A stretch of DNA of 64,000 bases from Vandiemenella viatica (lineage: Eukaryota > Arthropoda > Insecta > Orthoptera > Morabidae). Made by a program: the position numbers and the translations under genes. Below are positions 10,520-20,485 of the stretch, one piece after another. Every line of letters begins with the position of its first letter. The first letter of the stretch is position 1. Where the stretch lies: contig JARYHS010008074.1 of NCBI GenBank assembly GCA_031002005.1, positions 283,651,930 to 283,715,929 on the forward strand. Reading direction: 5' to 3'. The notes under the pieces were generated by a model. It saw only the letters and a program-made list of their open reading frames with translations. It did not search any database and was not told the DNA's origin.

Positions 10520-10645
10520 CTCTTCAATTGTTTGCAGCCAGCCTCCCACAGGCTGTGGCATATGTTTGCAGCCAACCTTCCCAAGGTTGTGAACGTATAT
10601 TGCTGCCAACCTCCCACAGGTTGTGATATTTCGACGAGTAGTTTT
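10520..10645. repeat. Short tandem repeat in the 5' leader of the errantivirus-like element
   Basis: Three imperfect units of about 40-45 bp contain TTTGCAGCCAGCCTCCCACA, GCAGCCAACCTTCCCAAGG and CTGCCAACCTCCCACAGG. Each includes a small inverted repeat (AGCCT...AGGCT or AACCT...AGGTT) able to form a hairpin. They lie between the primer-binding site and gag, where leader structure elements are expected. A function is not demonstrated. Confidence 0.6.
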
Positions 10646-10816
10646 GACAGCTAGCAGCTGTAGCAATGAACTGGATGGCCAGTCCTGACTGGGTACCGCA
10701 GAACTTCCACCTACCAGTGGCTGTCACCAGTCGTGGTGAAAATTAGCCAAAGGGACTGCCTAAGTGTACTAATGCTAGCACAAATTTTGGGTGTCTACTT
10801 TATTTTAAACAGACTA

Positions 10817-10833
10817 CCCCACACTTGACACCA
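10817..10833 (-). promoter_or_regulatory. Primer-binding site (tRNA-Leu type) next to the 5' LTR
   Basis: The minus strand reads TGGTGTCAAGTGTGGGG here. It resembles the TGGTGTCAGAAGTGGG site used by many insect Ty3/gypsy elements and matches the 3' end of tRNA-Leu over its first bases. This fixes the inner edge of the 5' LTR at about 10,834. Confidence 0.6.
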
Positions 10834-11500
10834 TTTAATTTTTATGTCCTATCCCAGATTGAAAGCTACTTAACTTTTGGCCACAACCTGAAATATTGGG
10901 GACACGGGTTCGATACCTGAGGCAAGGAGGGGCTCTCACCAAATATTTTTGATGGAAAGTAGGCAGGCAACTCATGCTAGAAATGACAAAGCCAATTCCA
11001 GAACAGTGGAGTTTAATTAACTCAAACTAGTCTACAGACATTTTGAAACAGGTTGTTAGGTAATGCTAGGTGCAGGAGAGAAAGTTACTACTTCCCCAAG
11101 TCAGATCCGCTGGTCAACTACGGCAGCAATAATACGTAGCAGTACAGCAATGCAAACTGTACAGCACTACGTAGCAACTTGATGGTACTGGCCCCTCCTT
11201 GTGATCCCCGTGATAATTATACTAGTTGACAACAGATAACCTCGTGCTACTTGGCTAAATCTTATTTGCCCATGAGCAGCAGCAAGTCTGCTCGACCAGT
11301 GTGGTTGTAAACAAAACCAATGGGTGACACAAACTCTTGCTTACATGATACTCCTTTTCCATCTGTCCATGACGGCAGCGCACCTTCCTACACAGGCAAT
11401 TTATCCCAACTGACCGTGCTCTGCATCTGACCCTATCTGTAGCACGCTTTCCTATACTGACCGTGCACTCCACCATGTGTGGCCGACACAGCTTCGGCAG
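10834..11500 (-). repeat. Candidate 5' LTR and unassigned sequence
   Basis: The stretch immediately upstream (minus sense) of the primer-binding site should be the LTR. No second copy of it was found near 850-1,350, so its outer boundary cannot be set by pairing. No open frame or recognisable element is present beyond it up to 11,500. Confidence 0.35.
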
Positions 11501-11514
11501 TCCACAGGCTATGT

Positions 11515-11940
11515 CTAAATATCTTTTAACAATTATATTTCATTTTATTTTTAGTATATTACAATACCCAGGTTTATTTTATATAAAAAAATTAATGTAT
11601 TATTCTGCTCTTTTTGCAACATTTTGCATTGCTCGGGTACTAGCTCAATTCACTGTCCTTCTTCCTGTCCTCCGTTTGAATTTACCCCCACCATGACTAA
11701 CAGTCATTCTGCGAGTCAGTCTCCTTCACCACACTCCCTCCATAATGTTCTTCTGTTGACAAAGGGACAAGACCGAAATATTCATTGTTTTTCCTATTCT
11801 TGTATTTCTTTGTGTGTGTGTTTGCACTATGAAACCATCATCTAAGGTAAGTGGTGGTTGATTTCGCTATCTTTTTTTTTTTTTTTAAATTCTATTCGCT
11901 ACTTAGCTCCTATTATTTCCTGGTTACTATTTATACACAC
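11515..11940 (+). mobile_element. Penelope-like element terminal repeat fragment
   Basis: This block is homologous, in inverse orientation, to 24,985-25,335. Shared landmarks are ACATTTTGCATT, ATTCACTGTCC, the hammerhead-like TGTTGAC region, AAGGTAAGTGGTGGTT, CGCTATC followed by a T run (11,872-11,886), and TATTTCCTGGT. It holds no coding sequence and is a solo end of the PLE family at 25,020-26,035. Confidence 0.75.
11752..11782 (+). ncRNA. Hammerhead-ribozyme-like core in a PLE terminus
   Basis: The order is TTGACAA, a short helix GG(GACAAGA)CC, then GAAA and TATT. This follows the core-helix II-GAAA arrangement of hammerhead ribozymes, which are known in Penelope-like elements. The core departs from CTGANGA, and the helix is only two pairs here, so this copy is probably inactive. 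Confidence 0.3.
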
Positions 11941-12335
11941 CTGTAAGAAGGTGAAAAAGCAAAAACAGAAAACATTAACATAAAAAAAACTTAGAAAGCA
12001 CTGAAGCTCATTGCAAGACATGAGAAGGGTGAAGAGATCGTGGGACTGTTCAAGGCATATATTAGTGATAAGGTGGGGAAAGATCATGGTGGAAGAATTA
12101 AATTGCCACCAATGCATTCTATCACAATTAAATTTAAAAAAATAAACTATGAAAAAATATATAATAAACAAAATCTACTAAGGATAAGACACACAAAACA
12201 CTATTTTCTGAACTGCTAATTATTAGTTTTACTATAAAAATAATCCATATAAAGCATAATAGGAATTATGCAGTAATTCTAGCCAGCAGTATGATTAATA
12301 GTTAGGAACTAAAGAACACCAAACATATTACCTAC

Positions 12336-12364
12336 CTTTAGTAATTCTGGGTTCATTTTCTTTC
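12336..12364 (-). CDS. Candidate 29-bp microexon of the host gene
   Basis: The acceptor CTACAAATTAG precedes it, and the donor CTAAAG|GTAGGT is a good consensus. It would encode GKKMNPELLK after the previous exon and ends in phase 0. The intron before it is only 116 bp and the pyrimidine tract is weak. Alternatively the preceding exon runs on past 12,481 to a stop at about 12,446. The next exon to the left was not found. Confidence 0.4.
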
Positions 12365-12480
12365 CTAATTTGTAGTAAATTGTTTGCTTAATTAGCTATT
12401 TACACATATAAAATTCTGTTCCTCCACAAAGTGTTATTAAAATGCTTAGCACAAGAACAAGAGCTCTGAAGGTTTCCTAC

Positions 12481-12867
12481 CTTTATCCAATTTTTCATGA
12501 AGACAAGCCGCTGATACCTCTACATTTCCAATGTTGTTGGATTCATTGCCATTTTCGATCCAGCAAGAAATGTCTAATGGAGAAAGGGGCATTTTTAACA
12601 TCTTTCTTGAATTATTTCCATCATCTGAGATGCTGGTACTTATTTTAATATTTGAAGCAACTGGCTCAAGTGATTTCTTCTCAGCAAAATTCATAACGTT
12701 TCTGTATAGTGTTCTTGGAGTGATTAAGTTTCCTTCATCAGCCATAAGTTTCTGAATACTGGAAACACTAATGATACTTCTTGATGAATATTCACTACCT
12801 GAATCCAATGGTTCACGATGATCATTTGATTCCATTCTCAAACCATCATTCCTTGTGGTACTAACAT
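12481..12867 (-). CDS. Host-gene exon, 387 bp, serine-rich
   Basis: Acceptor CCCCTTTTTCAG at 12,868 and donor GATAAAG|GTAGG at 12,480 bound a stop-free 129-codon stretch. The protein is rich in Ser, Asn and charged residues and probably disordered. It contains DSGSEYSSRS, resembling a phosphodegron, then NLITPRTLYRNVMNFAEKK and a later KMPLSPLDISCWIENGN. The TPRTL block resembles motifs in vertebrate CENP-T (TPRTLL followed by a basic and hydrophobic helix). That is a weak clue, since no histone fold is seen here. SP and TP sites suggest a phosphoprotein. Codon use and the lack of transposon motifs support a host gene. Confidence 0.7.
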
Positions 12868-15800
12868 CTGAAAAAGGGGAGGGCATGTGAAAATTCACTT
12901 AAAGTTTTTTTATTACCTTAAAGACCATGTTTATAATTAGTAAGTTTGTTTATTTTTAATTAATTTACTGTTAACACACTCAATTATTTTCCTCTGTAAA
13001 CTTTATAAATTACTGCTGATCTTCAAGGTAATTTAATTCTGCCATCAAAGCCAAACAACATTTAGATGTTTAAACAAATTATTTGAAGAAGCTACAAAAT
13101 ATTTCCTTTTCCATTCTGCTTGGTTTGCTTCAACTTCCATAAACCATAAAAAATTAAAACAAAATAGTAATGTGCTTTATTCAACTGTAATTAAATTCCA
13201 ATTTAAAGGATAGATTTAACAATGATAAGAATGAAAAGTGGTTGAGTATTATGGGAAACCGCTGCCAGAGACGTTTGGTGTCTAATGACTAACAGTGAAG
13301 CAGTTACTAGGTTTGTTGGAATTATGGATACTGGAATCGGAAGCATTTTAATGGCCTCAGTATGGATATAATTCATTTGAGGAAGATCAGATTTGAAGTA
13401 AGGCCAATATAGCAGCTGCGATAATGGGAACATGTGAAATGGTATATAAGGGTGAGTTATAACACAAACAGCACATCGAACCAACAGTGAAAAATTGGAA
13501 ATGAATTGATGATTGTGATTGGGTTCATGCTGGATGTTTATGCAATGTCATTATATCCTCACTGACACCATTCACTTGCTTCTGATGCCAGTATCCACAA
13601 CTCCAAGAACGTCGGTAACCGCTTCACGTTGTAACATTAATAAGAATCCTTCCTGATAATATGATATTGTCCTGAGGAAAGGAATGATTGATGTTAACTA
13701 GATTTCATTGAAGGTATCCTATTAATACCATATGATAACAAGGAATTTCTTGGCATTTTGTATGAATAAAAGTTAAACCTGGCAGTCCCATTGGTGTCTT
13801 TCAGGAGAGTCGGCCTGAATGGCCCGACACACTGTTACACTCTCTTCCTTCTTCATATTTCACTTCACACAACATGAACAACACTGCCAAAGTCATCCAC
13901 ACATGTACAAATAACACTTACTGGGAAATGAAATGGTAAACCACCCCAGTTAATTTTCCAAGAAGTTCCCATGGAGCATCCTTCATGGTAACTGTCTATG
14001 CCCAGAAATGAGTATGGCATCATAAAAAAAGAACAAAGAATGAAACAAAATATGGTGATTGTAACATGGAATAAGCTTCACAGAAAGATAACATAAAGCT
14101 TTTAGCAATGTAAATAAAAGATACAAGCATAAACTTGATACTAAAGGACACTTCAAGTCAAAATAGAACTGGTGTCATACGAGTATGTAAAGATTGAGGT
14201 AGTAAAATTAAATCACAGAGAAAACATCACAAACATTTGCGGCGAGAAAGTAATATGTCATTATAATGTGCAGTTAACTTGAAAAAGGGTTTTTCATCCG
14301 AAATAATATATTTTTTTTGTGTTACTGCTGCCCTCCACCCTTCAACTTTGGTAAGTGTTGGGTGTTGTTTTTTTCCCCTTTCTTTTCCATGTAAATATTG
14401 CCTTGTGGTATTTTTTTCCTTTCATTGTTACCTATAGTAAGGAGTAAAGTTAGTCATGGTAGACTCGCAATCATTAGGTTTAACGTGTTTTTGATTTATC
14501 CGGGATTGGAGTAAAGCATTTCTATAGTTTAAGTAAATCGAAGAAGTATTTTTAGTGAGATTAATTGTTTAATAAGTCTTTGATTTTGGGGAGCATTGTT
14601 GGATGCAACTTTGTATGGTAAAGCATGGTTCAGTGATTGTTACAAGTAGTACGAGTTTGGCTGGTAGCTTGTAAACGTTAAGTAGTTATACCGCAGCACC
14701 TTTTATAATGGTAGCAAGTCTGTGCTGTCTTTGAAGTTGTGAAGAAAGTGTTCTGTAGTACATTTGTAAGCGATTTGGAATAAATTTTCTACGATAACTG
14801 AGGATGTGTTGGAATTAGCTTGCTAGAGAGATGGTTGGTATGGTGTTGGCCATACTGGAGTTAATAGTTTCACAACATGGCACAAATGGTGTTTACCGGC
14901 CACTAGAACGTTTCGCGACACATTCTCGCTATGGTCCAATTAAAAGTACACTAACAAAGTAGAATTTAATGATATAAAATTTTTATTTAAGGAGATAAAT
15001 CAATTTGATAGTTTATTTAACAGGTACTCATGAAATAATTAGCAGTGAGGTCAAAGTGAGCTAGAGAAACCAGTTTTGAGGGGATGAAAGGTAAACAGAA
15101 TTTAACAATGGCAATGTACTTCCAGCACCAAGGAAGATTTCCATACAAAATTTGAGCTCATTTTTTTGAGGGATAAATACATATGTCTGCAAATAAAACA
15201 GGAGATTTGAAATATAACCAAATGATAGATAAAATTAAGTAATGTGATAATACAGTAGCAGTTTGGAACTAAAATTAAATTTAAATTGTGAAAAACTGGA
15301 TTTATTGGTGAGAATTAAATTCCTAGAAGAATAATAAGAGTTCTGTTTAAAACAATAATTTAATAAGGGAGATATAATTTTTTTAGGTTCAAGAATTCCA
15401 CCTGGAGTAGAGGAGGGAAATTTTCAGAAATTAAAGATAACCCAAGAGGTTTAGGAAGAAATCTGTTATAGATAAAAGTATTCGAAATAATCTGTGATAC
15501 ATTGTAGTAAAGCTTCTGGGAAATTCTGAAAATCTTACAATCCCGTGGCAAAAAAAGTATTTAATCCTGCCATTTTCCTGCCCCGAGGTCAATCAATCAA
15601 AGAAGCTCCTAAGTGCCACTTTGTTTCGCAATATGGAAGTGGCAACAATTACAAATTTTTCCACCATGTAATCTTTCGGAAATTAGAAATATTTTGGTTT
15701 GGCACGTGTCCAATGATAGAAACTTTTAATGAGTGAACGCAACTTGAGAAATTTCTCAAAGTGTCGAATAGTTCTTTAAAGCGTACTCTAATTGGTTTAC

Positions 15801-16270
15801 AGTTTAGTTTAATACTGCAAGAGTGAATGCTGCATGTCAGTTTATGCTTGTTTGAAGAATAACCTGCAATCTTAAACTAAGGATTTTGGAGTTTGATGCA
15901 ATCTTAGGAAGTATAATGTGTAATCTGATACCAGTTTACATTCCAAGTTTACATATTCAATGATTTTCAGAAGTGACTTATTTGTAGGAATCACCTTCAA
16001 CCATTATTTCTTGCAGTTTAATAATAAAAGCAGATTGTCGACCGAAATCAGATCACGAACCAGGCATAGACTTTAATGGGTATAAGTTTATCCATTGCAT
16101 CCGTAGTTATAGCTAATGATAGAGAATCTCTATACTCCAGGAGAAATTTTCCCATTACATTTTTTCCTAGTAGCCGTAGAATGTTTTATTAACTCCAAAT
16201 TTTTGTTTAGTTTGGAGCAGGTGCACTACAGATGAATATTAAGGTTTATGATCTGTTTCAAAGAATAGGT
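12868..16270. other. Intronic AT-rich sequence, mostly unassigned
   Basis: No convincing gene is seen. Two weak items are worth recording. The region 13,260-13,800 has an LTR-like order, with GTATATAAGG near 13,442, AATAAAAG near 13,766 and TTGGTGTC at its end, and could be a solo LTR with a tRNA-Leu-type site. The region 14,340-14,380 has TTGGTAAGTGTTGGGTG, which resembles a Penelope terminus. The rest is low-complexity intron-like DNA. Confidence 0.4.
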
Positions 16271-16279
16271 ATAATTTGG

Positions 16280-18390
16280 ACATTTCGATAGGACAATAAC
16301 CACCACTTACTTTTGTTGAAGGCCAGAATGGCGTTAAAAAACAGAAAGACGTGGACATATATTGAGCAATGTAATTACAGGTTTATGTCCCTTAGGTGAA
16401 TGAGATGGCTGCTGAATGATAGCAACTAGCAGGTAACTGGAGGCTTACCCTGTTGGTTGTTGCCGTGGTAGGAGAAAAATTAATATAGCAGAATGTGGAT
16501 TGGGTATTGAAAAGCATAAACTTGAGTATTGTAAAACTGGAAACTACATAATGAAAACACATCCAGATCAGAGGAAGAAAATGGCAGCAAATACCTTTAT
16601 TTAAAAAAACCGCTTTGAGGTCATTAGAGACCGGAAAGGGTGGGGGACAAGGAACAGGAAGGAATTTGGCCATGGCCTTTTGTAGGAAGCATTTCGGCAT
16701 TCGCATGGAGTGTTTTGGAGAAACCATGGAAAACCCAAATCTAGCTGCCCGGATGGGGATTCAAGCCCACATCCTCCCGAATGAGTCACCAGAGCAAATG
16801 CTGTACCAGAAATTATTGCGCACAGTAAATAAGACAAACCGTAAAGAAACTTGAATTGAAATAGCAAATTCATAGGTATAATATACTAATTCTAAAAACA
16901 GCTATGGTGAGTGGTGGTTCATATTGGGAAGAGAAGATGGTGGTGTTGATAGGGGATGAAAAAGGAAAATGGCTTGGTGGTAATGTAAGTTGAGATCTGA
17001 TGGCTGCCTGACACCCAGTTTGTGCTGGGCAGCCAGTTACCACCTACTGAGTTCAGAGAAGCTGCTTCAATTTAGGAGGCCTCTAATAGCAGGGATGGTG
17101 ATGCAGGAACTAATAATGTTTGCCATTTGTTCATGCCACAATGCATGATACAAATGGATTGATGGTCAAACCTATGTAGGAAGCTTGACAATGGTTGCAG
17201 GTTAGCTGGTACATTGCAAGGGAGGTTTCACAGGTAGCATCACCTATGATGTGGAAGATTTCCCCCCTTCCTGGTATGGTGAAGGTAGTGGGGACACATG
17301 TCTCAGCAGGATATATTGCATGAAAAGCGTTGTCTAGTGAGATTGAGAAGACCATGTTTGTTAGGAGGTTCACTGAAACATGTACTGGGAGGATATGGGA
17401 GAATCTTGTAAAGAAGGGAACTAATTTCTGGGCAGATTCAAAGGAAATTAATACTTTCACAAATGACTTGCTTAATTGATTCTGGACTGGAAACTACTGT
17501 GTGACCAGGAATAAGCTGTGGTTGGTATAGAGGTTTTAGGATGGTTAATAGGCTGAGAAGTTTGTGATAATGGCATATGAAAGTTGTTTCTGAGCAAACT
17601 TGGAGAGAAGTTGTGGGATATCAGAGCATGGAAGATATTATTGGAATAAAGGGCGAGGGCAGGATTAGGGCATTATAACTTCCACAAAAGCAAAGCTGTA
17701 GAGGAGAGTGCATTTAGTGTGATAAGGATGGCAGCTGTCAAAGTGAAGATACTGTTGTAGCTTGGCGGGTTTGGTGTGGACCGATGAACTATGGTGTCCA
17801 TTAGAGAGAGACAAATTCACTTCTACAAGAAGTTGCATGGCTATGAGTATATGTCCATGTGAAGTTCAGGGCATTAAAGATATTGAGACTGTTAAGGAAA
17901 ATGAGAAGGTTGTTTTCCCCATGGGTTGAGATCATAAAAATGTCTATGAATCTGAGCCACAAGAGGGGTTTTTGATGGACCTCATCCAGAAATGATGATT
18001 ACAGTCGGCCTAGGAAGTGGTTTGCGTAAGAGGGGTCCATATGGGTACCCATGGCTGTGCCGCAAATGTGATTGTAAATTTTGGCTTCAAAAGAGAAAAA
18101 GTTATTGCTTACTATCATGTGCCCCAAGGTGACAAGGAAATATGTTCTAGGAAGGCTGTTGGGAGGGCTATGTTCTAGAAAATGTTCAATGGCACTAAAT
18201 CATAGCAGTGTGGAATGTTAGTGTATAAGGATGTCATATCAACCTTTACCAAGATTTGTCTCTGATGGGTGATGGAAACTGGCTGACTTGTAGATGTTGG
18301 TCCACCAAGAGAAAGATGCATCCAATTGGAGAACCATATAGTGAAAACAACATAAGACAAACACAACACTTTAATGAAACCATCCATTGA
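16280..18390 (-). mobile_element. Penelope-like element A (RT C-terminus and GIY-YIG), decayed
   Basis: The minus-strand reading from 18,387 contains VDMTSLYTNIPHCYDL, the Penelope RT block around the first catalytic Asp. Broken RT and linker sequence follows, and then a GIY-YIG endonuclease start at 17,290-17,130 (FHIIGDATCETSLAMYQLTC and ASYIGLT). The 3' part includes the SINE at 16,600-16,805 and ends near 16,285 with a GTAAGTGGTGGTTAT block seen at other PLE ends. The N-terminal RT is missing. The right edge abuts PLE B exactly at 18,391. Confidence 0.8.
16600..16805 (-). mobile_element. tRNA-derived SINE, copy 2
   Basis: This matches copy 1 through the body (AACCATGGAAAACCCAAATC on the plus strand) and B box (complement of GGGGATTCAAGCCC). 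The tRNA head is cut soon after the B box, so the 5' end is incomplete. It is inserted in the 3' part of PLE A. Confidence 0.85.
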
Positions 18391-18391
18391 C

Positions 18392-18574
18392 TGGTAAGCA
18401 AATAATTTTACTGCAACACAGTTACTTTTAATGTTTTAATTTACACTGTGTGTGACACGTTTTGACAATCGATTCTCATTTTCAAACACAATATTGGTAC
18501 ATTTATAATTCATTTTTAATGTGTGAAGTGTTTGTGTCAATTTCTGCTGGACATTAGTAAAACATTTGGAGTTT
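18392..18574 (-). repeat. Left inverted terminal repeat of PLE B
   Basis: This pairs with 23,784-23,958 over nearly its full length. Shared blocks include GGTAAGCAAATAA, ACTGCAACAC, TTCAAACACAATATTGGTAC and TTTCTGCTGGACATTAGTAA. The left copy has an insertion of about 10 bp near 18,500 and several substitutions. Inverted or direct pseudo-LTR ends are a known trait of Penelope-like elements. Confidence 0.9.
18459..18486 (-). ncRNA. Hammerhead-like core, left end of PLE B (degenerate)
   Basis: On the minus strand TTGAAAA is followed by a helix-like GAGAATCGATTGTC and then AAAACG. Compared with the right-hand copy, one stem pair and the G of GAAA are lost, so this copy should be inactive. Confidence 0.3.
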
Positions 18575-18620
18575 CTTTTCAGTCTCTGTTAGTAGGAAAC
18601 TAACAGAGACTGAAAAGAAA
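18572..18620. repeat. Perfect 22-bp palindrome at the inversion junction of PLE B
   Basis: 18,572-18,593 and 18,599-18,620 are exact reverse complements separated by AGGAA. The right arm is part of the RT coding frame (TETEKKF). The left arm is its inverted copy joined to the terminal repeat. This looks like a fold-back or template-switch product from element insertion. Confidence 0.9.
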
Positions 18621-19357
18621 TTCCTCCTCTTCACAAATCCCAAAGCCTCCCATCTACAATCACAGCCTAAAATACATAAAGAAGGAAGTCCTATCAGACC
18701 AATAAGTAAATTCAATGAATATTCCTGCATACAGGCTAACAAAAAATCTAGATGATTTATTGGAAAAAAAAATTTACATATGAAACTGTAAATTCCATCA
18801 AAAATAGCTCTGAATTGGCAAATATACTAAAAGACATAAATATGACAATAAGCTCTCAGTTTGTTTCCTCTGATATAACTAAACTTTATACCAATGTCCC
18901 CATACAGGAAGCCCTGGAAGTTACTAAAAATAACCTAATAATTCACCAAAAATGCTCACAAGCAGAGATAGTTGAGCTCATTGATTTACTCCAGTTGGCT
19001 CTAAATTACAATTATTTCACCTATAATGGCAAAATCTTCCAACATCCTGATGGCCTTCCTATGGGCTCCGCAATTTGCTGACATCTATATAACCCATATT
19101 TAACAGAAAATCTTAAGCAACCCTGACCCACGTATTAAAAGATCCTGTATCATAAACATTATGTAGATGATACACTAATGCTAATTCATTGTAACACAAA
19201 TGATAAGAAATTCTTAATATCTTCATGATGCAACTAAGGAAAATGGAAGCGGTTTCTAGGCGACATAAATAAGAAAAGAAAGGGAAATTAACCCACCACA
19301 TACCAAAGTGGACGGATGCGATGAGAGGGAACACTTATGCTGACAAACAACTACACA

Positions 19358-19385
19358 ATATTTCGGCATCTGCCTTGTTCACATG
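19358..19385 (-). ncRNA. Hammerhead-like core near the 3' end of PLE C
   Basis: The minus strand reads GTGAACA, then A, then helix GGC(AGAT)GCC, then GAAATATT. Relative to CTGANGA, positions 3 and 8 are G and C, which could still pair. The GAAA and helix II are intact. One extra base separates the core from helix II, as in the other copies. Activity is unproven. Confidence 0.35.
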
Positions 19386-19639
19386 TAGAAAAACAGGCCA
19401 TTAGGCTCGGAACGTGTGTACACAACAAACGTTACCTAATGACTAACCGAGTATTGGGGGAGTGTGGGGGAACGGCTAAGGAGTGGACTATCGATATCGG
19501 TATGAAATGTCTGAGATAATATATTGCAAGAGATTGTAAAATGAGCATATGTAGTAAGGGTACTGTATAAAGACAAAAAAGGGAAAAAAAAAAAAAACGT
19601 AGTGATGGGTTAACTGGATTTTAACGGTGGTTAAGTCCA

Positions 19640-20300
19640 GGAGGGTGTCTCATATCCAGGATATTCTGGTACGCTAGTTCCCATCTCCGGAGTTCTGCTG
19701 CAGTGGTGCTGTCAGGGAAAACTCTGACTGCTCTCACAGTAAAGGTTGTTGGAATCATGGCTATTGGCATGTTCTGGTATTGGAAGGTACAGGTTGCGGG
19801 TGTGGACTGTTTGTCTGTGGCCATTCATTCTAACAGAGAGTTGCTGTGTGGTGAGGCCTATGTAAGAACTGGTGCAATAGCGGCAAGTTAGTTGGTATAT
19901 AAGATGAGTGATTGAACAGGTGGCATGTCCAATAATGGGGAAAGTTTCCCCTGTGGTGGGATTGGAATATGTAGTGGTGGGTGGAAGCATGCTGAAGGTC
20001 TATTGCAAGGATAAGATCCATAGGGTGCTTTTGGAGAGTCTAATGGAGGGTATTTGTGGACTAAGATGTTCTTAAGATTGGGTGGTCTGCTAAAACATGC
20101 ATGAGGGACATTGGGTGGAATTTTGGGTAGGAGAGTACGCATTTCCGGAAATGAGCGAAGGAAGTCATACCCCTGTTGCAAGATATGGTTGATGAACTCG
20201 AGGCCAGGAGAGAACTGAGTGACAAAGGCAGGGCTATGGTTGGTTTTTGTAGAAGACAAGTGAGAGTGGTTACGTGGAGGGTGGTTCATCGCACGGGAGA
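19640..20300 (-). pseudogene. GIY-YIG endonuclease domain and linker of PLE C
   Basis: Minus-strand segments in two frames cover the linker (20,289-19,888) and the nuclease (19,990-19,640). The nuclease has TGETFPIIGHATC, HLIYQLTCRYCTSSYIGLTT and QLSVRMNGHRQTV, the core of Penelope GIY-YIG nucleases with the C-x2-C insertion. It ends AELRRWELAYQN. The frame changes once between RT and linker and once between linker and nuclease. Confidence 0.85.
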
Positions 20301-20485
20301 TCTGTTTATGTACAAGATCCCTGGGGTAACAATTGGAAATAAGGGCTTGGGATAGGTTTTGTGAGTATTGATCGAGTGAATGAGCATCAGAGCAAATGCG
20401 ACTTCCACGGATGGCAAGACTGTATGGGAGGGAACGTTTGGTATGGAATGGATGGCAGCTATCAAAGTGTAGATACTACTGTAAA

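Larger units (their letters stand above)
1353..11230 (-). mobile_element. Endogenous errantivirus-like Ty3/gypsy element, decayed and nested
   Basis: Read on the minus strand, the order is candidate 5' LTR, tRNA-Leu-like primer site, gag with zinc knuckle, retropepsin, RT, RNase H, integrase and env. This is the layout of insect errantiviruses. The RT is split by a Tc1 element (4,606-8,376). Without that insertion the body from gag to env is about 5.2 kb. The env end is lost at about 1,353, next to a LINE tail, and no 3' LTR was found to the left. Stops, frameshifts and deletions occur in most domains, so the copy is inactive. The 5' LTR outer limit is a guess. Confidence 0.85.

Noticed and set aside
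10400..10727. Two minus-strand open frames between the primer-binding site and gag
   Set aside because: They run through tandem leader repeats, overlap in different frames and have no gag-like sequence.
16392..16873. Minus-strand open frames of 111 and 90 codons
   Set aside because: They cover the SINE and PLE 3' untranslated region and do not match PLE coding domains.
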